A stretch of 64,000 nucleotides of DNA, taken from Bacillota bacterium (GTDB lineage: Bacteria > Bacillota > Clostridia > DSM-8532). Positions 34,242-43,567 of the stretch are shown in pieces. The notes under the pieces are model-generated. The model was not told where the DNA came from. It worked only from the letters and a program-made list of their open reading frames with translations, and searched no databases. The position numbers and the translations under genes are program-made. Location of the stretch: NCBI GenBank assembly GCA_023415825.1, contig JAEZJF010000024.1:329833-393832 (forward strand). The letters are read 5' to 3'. Positions within the stretch are counted from its first letter, which is position 1; each line of letters opens with the position of its first letter.

Positions 34242-35156
34242 ATGGGAATATTTCGGAATAAAGCGAGAATGATGAAGTCTACTTTAGAGGATAAGATAGT
34301 CGATACCGTCATTTTTACGGTTATGACCTTTGTCCTTATTATTACCTTATATCCCTTCTATTATATTGTTATTCTCTCCTTCAACGAAGGCCTTGACGCA
34401 ACCAGAGGCGGAATATACCTATGGCCTCGAGCGTTTACATTTGACAATTACATACAATTTTTATCCGATGCCAAGTGGGTCAATGCCATCTTTGTGACAG
34501 TGGCGAAAACCTCAATAGGTACTGTCCTTTGCATCTTCTTTACTTCTATGGTCGCTTATGGCCTATCCGAGCCAAATCTTCTTTACAGAAAAATCTATTC
34601 CACAATCCTTCTTGTTTGCATGTATTTCAGCGGAGGCTTGATCCCCTATTATCTAGTACTAAGATCAATCGGTTTAATAAACACCTTTGCCGTATACGTC
34701 ATCCCGGGAATGTTCAGTATCTATTACTGTATTCTTGCCATATCGTTTTTCAGGGAAATCCCTAAAGAATTGCACGAATCCGCTACCCTTGACGGCGCAG
34801 GTGATTTAAAAATCTTTACAAGAATTATCCTGCCTCTTTCAAAACCTCTTCTCGCAACTCTGGCGCTATTTGCAGCGGTTGGCCTTTGGAACAACTGGAG
34901 CGACACGGCGTTTTTTGCGCCCGGAAACAAATCTCTGCGCACCCTTGCTTACCTGATGCGTGATGTAATCCTTAAAAATCAGGTGGACGTTTCGGCTATA
35001 AAAGGCAGTATGCAGGCTTCCAAGGCCAGAAGCGTCACCTCTCAATCGGTACAGATGTCAGCTATGATTATTGCTGTTCTGCCTATTGTAACGGTATATC
35101 CCTTCATACAGAAATATTTTGTAAAAGGAATCATGCTTGGAGCTGTTAAAGGGTGA
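34242..35156 (+). CDS. ABC oligosaccharide transporter permease, LplC/YtcP type
   Basis: The 304-residue permease has six helices and the EAA loop LHESATLDGAGDLKIFTRIIL. The N-terminal YPFYYIVILSFNEG block and C-terminal FIQKYFVKGIMLGAVKG are standard in the LplC/YtcP subgroup. The ATG at 34242 follows GAGGGGGG by 5 bases; the frame reaches 34227 but that is a TTG inside the ribosome site. It partners the LplB-type permease 27 bases upstream. No ATPase is encoded nearby. Confidence 0.88.
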   Translation: MGIFRNKARMMKSTLEDKIVDTVIFTVMTFVLIITLYPFYYIVILSFNEGLDATRGGIYLWPRAFTFDNYIQFLSDAKWVNAIFVTVAKTSIGTVLCIFFTSMVAYGLSEPNLLYRKIYSTILLVCMYFSGGLIPYYLVLRSIGLINTFAVYVIPGMFSIYYCILAISFFREIPKELHESATLDGAGDLKIFTRIILPLSKPLLATLALFAAVGLWNNWSDTAFFAPGNKSLRTLAYLMRDVILKNQVDVSAIKGSMQASKARSVTSQSVQMSAMIIAVLPIVTVYPFIQKYFVKGIMLGAVKG

Positions 35157-35235
35157 ACACATTTTTATCAGTAGTTTCGGTAACTTCAAAGGTTGCTGAT
35201 AAATTACAACTCTATTATATGAGGAGGAAGATTAT

Positions 35236-36843
35236 ATGGGCAAAATGAAAAAGCTTGGAGCCCTCATGCTGGCAATTGCTATGATTGCATCAGTCGGAGG
35301 TTGTGGCAGCAATACAACTCCGGCAGCTCCAACAGATACTGCGACACCTTCGGCATCATCTGTACCAGACACAAAACCTACCAGTCCTTATCCTGATCCT
35401 TCAAAACCTGTTGAATTTTCGTTTTTTGCAGATTGCATATGGCTGGCCTATGATACCGTAGACGGCATAGTGGGTGAAGAACTGGAAAAACAAACAGGAG
35501 TAACCTTTGATTTCACAAAATCCACCGATGGTGAGCAGTTGAACCTTCTGATTGCGTCAGGTGACCTTCCGGATCTTATCATGGCATCGGGTAAAAAGAA
35601 GCTGAGCAAGCTTTCGAGCTCCGAATACTGTTATTCATTAGATGAATTGACTGAAAAGTATGCACCAGACTGGGAGATCCCCGAAGTTGTTAAGAAATTA
35701 AATGCCAGCTACAGCACCGACGGAAAATTCTACATGCTGAAAAATGAATTTAATACAATTGATGAAATAAAGGCAAGTAAGACCGTTGGCCCTAATTTTG
35801 GCCAGCTCCATATGAGGGATGACATCTATAAAGCTTTAGGCTCACCCTCCATAAAAAACAAGGATGAGTTTATATCACTTTTGACAATGGTTAAGGAAAA
35901 ATATCCCGATATGATTCCCCTCGTACTTAATATGAGAGAATACTCCGGTTTGGCGCAGTTGGTTGGATACAATCCGGGAATGCCTACCGACAGCAATGGC
36001 AATTTCGCGTGGTACCTGTCCGATCCAATGTTCCGTGAATATCTTAAGGCTGTAAATGAACTGTACCGCAAGGGCTTGATTTTAAAAGAGAACATTGCTT
36101 ATGATACAGATGAGAAAGTATTCCAGCATGTCTATTCGGGCAAGGCTTTCATGGTTACGCATTATGCGGGCAATGATGAGCAGAGCTTCACAGCCAATGT
36201 GCAGAAAGTAAACCCGAATGCAAGCTTTGTCCAGGTTCCGCTCATGGAAAAATGGGTTAACACAATCAGTGTAACAGGCTGGTCCGGCTTGTTCATCACA
36301 AAGAACAACCGGGACCCTGAAACAGCAATAAAGCTTCTGCGTTGGGCCAAGGAGCCGAAAAATCAGATTACCCTTATGACAGGTGTGGAAGGTGTTGACT
36401 GGAAGGATGACGGAATGGGCGGATTTACTCTTCTCGATAGAAGAATTCAGGCGATGAAGGAAGGAACCATCGATAGTGACTATAAATGCCTGAGCTTCCT
36501 TCTTTCAGCAACCGACTATGTAAGAGAGTCCACAAACTTCTTTACCAGCGCAACAGATTCTACCAAAGCCATTTACCAGGACGCCACTAAACGAACCAAA
36601 TGGTCCAATGTTCTTGATCTTTGCTATCCCAATGCCGGGACAGAGGAAGAAATTGTTTCTACAAAGCTAAGCAACCTCTTTATTGAATACGAAGGAATGC
36701 TGCTATCGGCAGCTTCTGAAGACGAGTTTAACAAGCATTATGACAAAATGCTCCAGGAAGCGGAAAAAATAGGCATGGGCAAATTGAATGAATTTATGGC
36801 CAAAACATATGCAGATACCAGTGCCAGGTTCGGAACATATTAA
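35236..36843 (+). CDS. Extracellular solute-binding lipoprotein, LplA type
   Basis: The 535-residue lipoprotein has signal peptide end SVGGC, with Cys23 as lipid anchor, and a Thr/Ser/Pro linker to about residue 57. It is longer than ordinary CUT1 binding proteins, as usual for the LplA group that handles oligosaccharides. The mature part includes FFADCIWLAYDTVDGIVG and a DLPDLIMASGKKKLSKLSS segment. GGAGGAAG lies 6-7 bases before the ATG. It delivers ligand to the two permeases upstream. The neighbouring beta-galactosidase and GH65 phosphorylase suggest a galactoside or mixed oligosaccharide ligand; this is inferred. Confidence 0.88.
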   Translation: MGKMKKLGALMLAIAMIASVGGCGSNTTPAAPTDTATPSASSVPDTKPTSPYPDPSKPVEFSFFADCIWLAYDTVDGIVGEELEKQTGVTFDFTKSTDGEQLNLLIASGDLPDLIMASGKKKLSKLSSSEYCYSLDELTEKYAPDWEIPEVVKKLNASYSTDGKFYMLKNEFNTIDEIKASKTVGPNFGQLHMRDDIYKALGSPSIKNKDEFISLLTMVKEKYPDMIPLVLNMREYSGLAQLVGYNPGMPTDSNGNFAWYLSDPMFREYLKAVNELYRKGLILKENIAYDTDEKVFQHVYSGKAFMVTHYAGNDEQSFTANVQKVNPNASFVQVPLMEKWVNTISVTGWSGLFITKNNRDPETAIKLLRWAKEPKNQITLMTGVEGVDWKDDGMGGFTLLDRRIQAMKEGTIDSDYKCLSFLLSATDYVRESTNFFTSATDSTKAIYQDATKRTKWSNVLDLCYPNAGTEEEIVSTKLSNLFIEYEGMLLSAASEDEFNKHYDKMLQEAEKIGMGKLNEFMAKTYADTSARFGTY

Positions 36844-36858
36844 ATTTTCAAATCAACT

Positions 36859-36931
36859 GGGCTGCCCCTATGCTGCTTAGGGATGATCGGATTATTACTT
36901 CCGATTGCTCCTTAGTCATTTGGGGCAGCCC
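36859..36931. repeat. Nested inverted repeats between binding-protein and AraC genes
   Basis: Outer arms of 10 bases (36859-36868 GGGCTGCCCC with 36922-36931) enclose an inner 6-base pair of arms (36886-36891 ATCGGA with 36900-36905). It lies between a stop codon and the next ribosome binding site, so it could act as a terminator, attenuator or mRNA processing site that lowers araC expression or stabilises the transporter mRNA. No T-run follows. Confidence 0.5.
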
Positions 36932-36952
36932 GGCAACAAAAGGTGAAGACAT

Positions 36953-37894
36953 TTGAGAAATAAAAAAAACAATCAGTTTAAATTTATTGAGATGTGTCCT
37001 TCTGTGCGGGATGTGGGTCTTCAGCATGGTGATTCGTGGAAAAACCTGCAACGAAGGATCTATGATCATGAGTTCTTATATTGTTTTACCGGCAATGCAC
37101 ATATCAATCTTTCAGGACGGGATTACGATATTAGCCCGGGTACGCTTGTATTGATACCACCGGATACCTCCCACTCTTTCTGGGTGGATGAAAAGTTTCC
37201 AGGAGAACTTTACTGGATTCATTTTGATTATTTTTACAGAGAAGATCCCCAGAATATCTTCGATCTTTACAACAAGATGGAAGAGTATGTGAATTTGTTT
37301 TTAAACAGGCCACTGGAACCATCTCTGGTGAGAGAACAGCCGGTCTTTGAAGGCGATTATGTCTTTCCTGAGTATCTGAAGGTGGAGCAGCCCGATGCCG
37401 TTGAGTTTATCATGCGGCAAATCTACCAAAGCTTTACCCGCAAGGATGTAAACTGGGAATTAAGGTGTAAGATACTCCTTCTTGAGCTTCTTGAGCTGAT
37501 TCTTAAGCAGACGACAAAAGAAGATGCGTATTATTCGTCAAGCCACCGGGTCATGGTAGAGCAAATGAAATCTTTCATCCGGAGTAATTATTGCAAAAAG
37601 ATTCACCCCGGAGAAGTTGCGGCAGTATCGGGCATGAGCGTAGATTATGCCAGTAGGATTTTTCATAAAATTGCTGGCATGAGACTTGTGGAATACATTA
37701 TCCGTTTGCGTTTATCTAAAGCAAAAGCCTTGATGCTTGAACCGGATCTTAAGCTGGAGGACATCGCCCACATGGTAGGACTTGAAAATAAAAATTACTT
37801 TTGCCGGCTGATCAGGAAATACGAAGGCATGTCGCCTTCTGACCTCAGATTGAAACTCCGGCGCTCTCTTTTGCATGATGGTAATCATCTGTAG
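36953..37894 (+). CDS. AraC-family transcriptional regulator
   Basis: The 313-residue protein has an N-terminal cupin-like sensor (ISPGTLVLIPPDTSHSFWVDE, about 59-80). Two C-terminal helix-turn-helix motifs follow (HPGEVAAVSGMSVDYASRIF, then LEDIAHMVGLENKNYFCRLI with RKYEGMSPSDLR, about 215-308). Proteins of this kind usually activate sugar genes in response to the sugar. It lies between the ABC genes and the beta-galactosidase on the same strand and probably controls both. The start is a TTG with AAGGTGA 6 bases before it; no better ATG is near. Confidence 0.88.
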   Translation: MRNKKNNQFKFIEMCPSVRDVGLQHGDSWKNLQRRIYDHEFLYCFTGNAHINLSGRDYDISPGTLVLIPPDTSHSFWVDEKFPGELYWIHFDYFYREDPQNIFDLYNKMEEYVNLFLNRPLEPSLVREQPVFEGDYVFPEYLKVEQPDAVEFIMRQIYQSFTRKDVNWELRCKILLLELLELILKQTTKEDAYYSSSHRVMVEQMKSFIRSNYCKKIHPGEVAAVSGMSVDYASRIFHKIAGMRLVEYIIRLRLSKAKALMLEPDLKLEDIAHMVGLENKNYFCRLIRKYEGMSPSDLRLKLRRSLLHDGNHL

Positions 37895-37923
37895 ATAAGC
37901 ATTACATTGATTTTGGGACAGTT

Positions 37924-37957
37924 AAAATATAACTTCCGCTAAGCGGAAGTATATTTT
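37924..37957 (+). terminator. Hairpin after the araC-type gene
   Basis: A stem of about 15 base pairs with one bulged A and a 3-base loop (core ACTTCCGC/GCGGAAGT, 32-50 of this hundred) ends in an AT-rich foot. It lies 30 bases past the regulator stop and 31 bases before the beta-galactosidase start. It may terminate or attenuate readthrough; only four T's end the 3' arm. Confidence 0.5.
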
Positions 37958-37987
37958 AAGTCCCCCTTAGCTCGTGGAGGGGCAGAA

Positions 37988-40900
37988 ATGGAAAACAGTT
38001 TTATGAAGGAACTACGGGATTGGGACAATCTGAATTTACTGGAACGGCATAGAGAAAAAAACCATGGAACCCTTTTTTCTTATTCCGACAAGAAAAAAGC
38101 CTTAACCTTTGAAAGAGAAAATTCTGCCTTCAGGCTACTGAATGGTGTCTGGAAGTTCAACTACAGCCCATCTCCCCATACGGTGCCGGAAGGCTTTTAT
38201 AGTGCGGATTACGATGCTGCGGGTTGGGACGATATCAAGGTACCGGGCCATTGGCAGCTTCAGGGATACGGAAAGCCTCATTATACGGATCTGTATTTCC
38301 CTTTTCCGGTTGATCCCCCCAGAACACCCTCGGAGAACCCAACCGGCTGCTACCGAAGAGCGTTTTATGTTCCCGGGGCCTGGCAGGAAAAAAGAGTCTA
38401 CATCCGGTTCGAAGGAGTGGACAGCGCTTTCCACTTATGGGTTAATGGAAAAGAAGCAGGCTACAGTCAGGGAAGCAGGCTTCCTTCGGAGTTTGATATT
38501 ACCGATTTGGTACATAGCGGTAAAAACATACTGGCTGTCAGAGTGTATCAATGGTCTTGCGGAAGCTATCTGGAAGACCAGGACATGTGGTGGCTGAGTG
38601 GAATTTTCCGTGATGTATACCTTGTGGCAAGGCCAAAGGTATATATACGGGATTTCTGTGTAACAACGGAGCTGGATGGGTCCTATCAGGACGGTGTGCT
38701 TCAGTGCACCGCTTTTGTTGAAAACAAATCAGATTTGGAGTCTTTAGCCGCGAATCTTGTGGCGGAGCTCTTTGATTCCGATGGAAGCACGCTCATTGGT
38801 TCGGCCGGAGCCGATTGTTCTCTCCAGAATGATTGCGAAAGCATTGTGGCATTTAGTATTCCTGTTCACAATCCTTATAAGTGGTCTGCCGAAGCTCCCT
38901 ATCTGTACAATCTGGTCATTAGCCTTAAGAATGCTGATGGTGCGATAATCGAGGCGATACCATGGAAGGTAGGCTTCCGACAGGTAGAAATACGAGGCGG
39001 AAATTTACTTGTCAATGGTGTCCCGGTCATGTTCAGGGGCGTAAACCGTCATGATCATCATCCGGATTTAGGAAGGGCCGTGCCCTATGAAACCATGGTG
39101 AAGGATGTTGTCATGATGAAGCAGCACAATATCAATGCTGTCCGAACATCCCATTACCCAAATGATCCAAGGTTTTATGATCTTTGTGATGAGTACGGAT
39201 TATATGTTATTGATGAAACTGACCTTGAAACCCATGGTTTCGAGCTCACGGGCGACGCCAACCGCCTTAGTGATGATCCTTTATGGAAGGAAGCCTATCT
39301 TGACCGAATCCAGAGAATGGTTTACAGAGACAGGAATCATCCAAGCATCATCATGTGGTCTCTGGGCAATGAATCAGGCTTTGGCTGCAATTTTGAAGCC
39401 ATGGCGGAATGGTGCCACAAAGCGGACCCCACACGGCCCGTTCACTATGAAGGAGATCGGGAAGCAAAAGTGTGTGATGTGGTAAGCACCATGTATTCTC
39501 CCGTTGAAAAGATGATTGGCTTCGGGAAGCTTGAAGGATGTGAAAAGCCCCATATTCTGTGCGAGTATGCCCATGCCATGGGAAATGGGCCGGGAGGCCT
39601 CAAAGAGTACTGGGATGCCTTTTATCAATATAAACGCCTGCAGGGCGGGTTTGTCTGGGAATGGATTGATCACGGCATCCGCCAGTATACCTCTGACGGG
39701 AAGGAATTTTACGCATATGGGGGCGATTTCGGGGATGAGCCTAACAATTCCAATTTCGTTATAGATGGGCTGGTCATGCCGGATAGAACCCCGTCGCCGG
39801 GCCTTGCTGAATTTAAAAAGGTTATTGAACCCGTGAAGGTTGAAGAGATTGACTTGCAGCGGGGAAAAATAAGGGTTTTCAATTATTATGATTTTATAAC
39901 GTTGAGCCATCTGATCTTAAGCTGGACTGTGGAGGCCGATGGAGAAGTTCTCCAAAGCGGCTATTGCGGCCTTCCTGAGATAAAGGCGGGAGAATCAGGA
40001 ATTGTAGAGCTCCCCTACGTCATGCCACATAAAGGGGCTTCGGGAACTGATTATTGGTTGAAGGTTGGTTTTATTCTGGGAGCAGGCACCAAGTGGACCG
40101 AAAAAGGCCATGAAGTAGCCTGGGCTCAGTTTAACCTTCCTGTTGAGCAAGGCGAGGGCTATCCCTGCCCGGTAGAAGAAAGTCCTTTCCTGGAATGTAG
40201 AAGCGACGGAAGTATCCTTTACCTCAAGGGCGAGCGTTTTGTATTAACCTTTGACATGCTTAAAGGAACAATAGCATCATGGAATTATGAAGGCCTTGAG
40301 ATGCTTAAGTCAGGGCCCCGGCTTAATATATGGCGCGCACCCATCGATAACGACATGTATGCGGTGACAGAGTGGAAAAAGGCGATGGTCCATTTGATGC
40401 ACCACAGTGTGGAGACCTTTCAGTGGGAAAAAGTCAGTGACAGTACCGCTATAGTCCGCTGCAATGTACATATGTCCCCTCCTACGTACAATTGGGGATT
40501 CCATTTGACATATACCTACACCATTGATGGGGATGGGACCATAGTCCTTGATACCAGCGGAAAGCCTTATGGAACAGTGCCTGAATCACTCCCCAGAATC
40601 GGTTTGCAGATGCAGATACCCGAAGCGCTGGAGAGAGTGGTGTGGTATGGCAGAGGTCCCGGTGAATGTTATTGCGACAGCAAATTAGCCAATGCCGTTG
40701 GACTTTATAAAAGCACTGTTGACGGGATGGAAACCCCTTACATTTATCCACAAGATAATGGAAACAGAACAGATATAGAATGGGTGGCCGTATCCGATAA
40801 CCGCGAGATGGGGTTTGTTTCCGCCGCAAGCAGCAAGTTCGATTTCAGCGCAAGTCATTATTCAATGAAGGATCTCGACCTGGCAAAACACCGATGGGAG

Positions 40901-41113
40901 CTTATAAAAAGAGATGCCATCACTTTTAATCTGGATTACCGGCAGGGTGGGCTGGGCAGTAACAGCTGCGGCCCCGGAAGGCTTCCCCAGTATGAAGTCA
41001 GAGCCGAGGCGTTTACCTTTAAAATAGCGTTGAAGCCTTATTCCAGGTCATCGGTATCGGAAGCCGAGCTTGGAAAGAAGCTGATTAATAAACTGGCAAA
41101 TTGGAACGGCTAG
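37988..41113 (+). CDS. lacZ: GH2 beta-galactosidase (LacZ type)
   Basis: The 1041-residue enzyme has full LacZ architecture: sugar-binding domain (about 40-215), immunoglobulin-like domain (about 220-330), TIM barrel (about 335-625), a linker domain and the beta-galactosidase small-chain domain (about 760-1030). The acid/base Glu462 is in GNESGFG and the nucleophile Glu526 is in ILCEYAHAMGN. There is no signal peptide, so it acts on imported sugar in the cytoplasm. GGAGGGG precedes the ATG by 5 bases. It is encoded after an oligosaccharide importer and an AraC regulator, and before a GH65 phosphorylase, which suggests stepwise breakdown of a galactose-containing saccharide. Confidence 0.93.
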   Translation: MENSFMKELRDWDNLNLLERHREKNHGTLFSYSDKKKALTFERENSAFRLLNGVWKFNYSPSPHTVPEGFYSADYDAAGWDDIKVPGHWQLQGYGKPHYTDLYFPFPVDPPRTPSENPTGCYRRAFYVPGAWQEKRVYIRFEGVDSAFHLWVNGKEAGYSQGSRLPSEFDITDLVHSGKNILAVRVYQWSCGSYLEDQDMWWLSGIFRDVYLVARPKVYIRDFCVTTELDGSYQDGVLQCTAFVENKSDLESLAANLVAELFDSDGSTLIGSAGADCSLQNDCESIVAFSIPVHNPYKWSAEAPYLYNLVISLKNADGAIIEAIPWKVGFRQVEIRGGNLLVNGVPVMFRGVNRHDHHPDLGRAVPYETMVKDVVMMKQHNINAVRTSHYPNDPRFYDLCDEYGLYVIDETDLETHGFELTGDANRLSDDPLWKEAYLDRIQRMVYRDRNHPSIIMWSLGNESGFGCNFEAMAEWCHKADPTRPVHYEGDREAKVCDVVSTMYSPVEKMIGFGKLEGCEKPHILCEYAHAMGNGPGGLKEYWDAFYQYKRLQGGFVWEWIDHGIRQYTSDGKEFYAYGGDFGDEPNNSNFVIDGLVMPDRTPSPGLAEFKKVIEPVKVEEIDLQRGKIRVFNYYDFITLSHLILSWTVEADGEVLQSGYCGLPEIKAGESGIVELPYVMPHKGASGTDYWLKVGFILGAGTKWTEKGHEVAWAQFNLPVEQGEGYPCPVEESPFLECRSDGSILYLKGERFVLTFDMLKGTIASWNYEGLEMLKSGPRLNIWRAPIDNDMYAVTEWKKAMVHLMHHSVETFQWEKVSDSTAIVRCNVHMSPPTYNWGFHLTYTYTIDGDGTIVLDTSGKPYGTVPESLPRIGLQMQIPEALERVVWYGRGPGECYCDSKLANAVGLYKSTVDGMETPYIYPQDNGNRTDIEWVAVSDNREMGFVSAASSKFDFSASHYSMKDLDLAKHRWELIKRDAITFNLDYRQGGLGSNSCGPGRLPQYEVRAEAFTFKIALKPYSRSSVSEAELGKKLINKLANWNG

Positions 41114-41160
41114 CCATGATTCATTGGGGACAGTCAAGTCCCACGACAACGGAGGTATTT

Positions 41161-43488
41161 ATGATCAAAGATTTTTTTTCCAAGAATATAAGTGCTTTGC
41201 TCAGTGAGGATCAATGGCTCATATGCCAGGATGAATACAACCCCCAGCAGAACCTGAAATATGAAACGCTTTTTGCTCTCACAAACGAATATATGGGAAC
41301 CAGGGGTTCATATGAGGAAGGGACTAAAATCAGTCTCCCGGCTAATTATATCAATGGAGTGTTCGACAAGTCCGAAGCCTTTATGCGGGAGCTTGTAAAC
41401 ACCGCAAGCTGGGTTGGCATCAAGCTCTATGTTGAACGCAGCCTAATAGGCGTAGACGACTGTGAGATCCTTGAATTCAAGAGAGTTCTTGATATGAAGA
41501 AAGCGCTGCTTGCAAAAAGAATGGTGCTTCGGGATCCTGAGGGCCGGGAGACCCTTATTGAGGGCTACCGGTTTTTAAGCCGCAAGGATGTTCACCGGTC
41601 TGCTATCAAGCTTTTTGTGACGCCGCTCAATTACAGCGGGCTCATGGAGCTGGAAAATATAGTGGATGGTTCTGTAGTGAATTTTATTGATTTTCCGCGA
41701 TTCAGAACCAAGCATATGCGGCTTGTGGAAAACAGCGGTATGAACCGGCGGGGTTGCTATATAGAAGCCGCTACCAGGGACTTTGGCCTTCATGTGGGAA
41801 CGGGTACCTGTATGAGGATATATGCAGACGATTCCAGAAAGAGCGTTATCAAAAACAAGAAGTTCTCTTCCTTTGGAGAACAGGCTGTAGAATTCATGGA
41901 TTTTTATGTGGAACAAAACCACACAGTCCAGATTGATAAATATGCCGTTATCTATACCGGAAGAGAAGTTCCGGACAGCGGCGTGAAAGACGTAGTTGAG
42001 AAAGGGTTACGAGATTTTGTTGTTGATACCCTGGAAGGAGAATTGGAAAAGCATTGCGATGTGTATGAAAAGTTATGGAAAATAGCGAATGTTGAAATAG
42101 AAGGCGATCCGGAGATCGATAAGGCCCTTAAGTTCAACATATTCCATCTTATGAGCACCGCAAGCAAGGATGACTCCAGAATCAATCTTGGCGCAAAGCT
42201 ACTTCATGGGGAAGAATACGGCGGACATGCCTTCTGGGACACCGAGATCTTCATGCTTCCGTTTTTCACCTATGTATTTCCTGACACAGCCAGGAATCTT
42301 TTGAAATACAGGTATCATTTGCTGGATAAGGCAAGGGAAAATGCTCGTTCCAATGGGTATTCGGGGGCCAAATATCCCTGGGAGTCCGCTGATACAGGCG
42401 ATGAGGAATGTCCGGATTGGACCATAGAGCCCGACGGAACCTGTTATAGATGCTATGTGGCCATGTATGAGCACCATGTGACAGCTGATATAGCCTTTGG
42501 GTTGTATCATTATTACAAAATCACAAAGGATAAGGATATGCTACTTGAATTCGGAGCGGAAATCCTTCTGGAAACAGCAAGATTCTGGGTATCCAGATGC
42601 GAATATAACAGCGAATTTAACAGATACGAGATTAAGGCTGTCACAGGGCCTGATGAATGGCATGAACCAGTTGATAATAATTGCTATACCAATTATCTTG
42701 CGCGCTGGAATATAAGCCGGGGGTTGGAAGTGGCTGAGATGCTCAAGGAAAAATACGCTGCGGCTTATGAAGATCTCTCCTCCAGAATAGTCCTCAATGA
42801 AGAGGAGCTTGTTAAGTGGAAAAGGGTGAGGGACAAGATTTATATTCCTTTTAACAACGAAGATAAGCTGATGGAGCAATTCCAAGGATACTTCGAATTA
42901 GTGGATGTCGTTATCACGGAATACGATGAAAACGATATGCCCCTCAGGCCTAAGGAATTGAAGAATATGCGGGCTTCCCTCACTCAGATCATCAAACAGG
43001 CCGATGTTGTAATGCTTATGCTTCTTTTAGGGGAAGAATTTGATGACGAAGTTAAGAGAATCAATTACGAGTATTATGAAAAAAGATGCCTTCACAGATC
43101 ATCCCTTAGCCCAAGCGTACACTCCATTATGGGCCTCCATGTCAAGGACTGCAAAAATGCGTACAAATACTTAAGGAGGTCCGCTCTTGTCGATCTGAAC
43201 GACAACCAAGGCAATTCCAGGGAAGGAATCCATGGCGCATCTGCCGGTGGAACCTGGCAAGCGGTCATTTTCGGCTTTGGGGGGATGCACATTGACAAGG
43301 ACGGCATATTAAGCTTCAATCCCTGGTTCCCGGAACACTGGAAAAAGCTTACCTACAAAATATATTGGAGAAACAGCCTCCTTCAGGTGGAAATTGAGAA
43401 TAATCATGTAAATGTAAGCGTCCTTGAAGGAGCTAAAGATGGAATCGAGATAAAGGTGCATGATAAACTGGTTGAAATATCGTCATAA
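41161..43488 (+). CDS. GH65 disaccharide phosphorylase (kojibiose/nigerose/maltose phosphorylase family)
   Basis: The 775-residue enzyme has the GH65 N-terminal beta-sandwich (about 15-270), a linker, the alpha/alpha barrel (about 320-700) and a small C-terminal sheet. The catalytic acid is Glu499 in TGPDEWHE, followed by DNNCYTNYLARWN. The phosphate-binding region is REGIHGASAGGTWQAVIFGF. It should split an alpha-glucosyl disaccharide with phosphate to beta-glucose-1-phosphate plus sugar; sequence alone does not fix the linkage. I chose the ATG at 41161, preceded by GGAGG at 5 bases; the frame continues upstream into the lacZ end without a ribosome site. It lies 47 bases after lacZ. Confidence 0.88.
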   Translation: MIKDFFSKNISALLSEDQWLICQDEYNPQQNLKYETLFALTNEYMGTRGSYEEGTKISLPANYINGVFDKSEAFMRELVNTASWVGIKLYVERSLIGVDDCEILEFKRVLDMKKALLAKRMVLRDPEGRETLIEGYRFLSRKDVHRSAIKLFVTPLNYSGLMELENIVDGSVVNFIDFPRFRTKHMRLVENSGMNRRGCYIEAATRDFGLHVGTGTCMRIYADDSRKSVIKNKKFSSFGEQAVEFMDFYVEQNHTVQIDKYAVIYTGREVPDSGVKDVVEKGLRDFVVDTLEGELEKHCDVYEKLWKIANVEIEGDPEIDKALKFNIFHLMSTASKDDSRINLGAKLLHGEEYGGHAFWDTEIFMLPFFTYVFPDTARNLLKYRYHLLDKARENARSNGYSGAKYPWESADTGDEECPDWTIEPDGTCYRCYVAMYEHHVTADIAFGLYHYYKITKDKDMLLEFGAEILLETARFWVSRCEYNSEFNRYEIKAVTGPDEWHEPVDNNCYTNYLARWNISRGLEVAEMLKEKYAAAYEDLSSRIVLNEEELVKWKRVRDKIYIPFNNEDKLMEQFQGYFELVDVVITEYDENDMPLRPKELKNMRASLTQIIKQADVVMLMLLLGEEFDDEVKRINYEYYEKRCLHRSSLSPSVHSIMGLHVKDCKNAYKYLRRSALVDLNDNQGNSREGIHGASAGGTWQAVIFGFGGMHIDKDGILSFNPWFPEHWKKLTYKIYWRNSLLQVEIENNHVNVSVLEGAKDGIEIKVHDKLVEISS

Positions 43489-43567
43489 CCGACGACTGTC
43501 TTTACAAAGCGGTAAGCCTCACGTATAATTCACTGAAAGACATTCTCCATAAGGGTAAGGAATACAT

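Noticed and set aside
41120..41145. Short hairpin TGGGGAC/GTCCCA between lacZ and the GH65 gene as a mobile REP-like element
   Set aside because: A similar string occurs near 37914 but is too short and differs; two partial matches do not support a repeat family.
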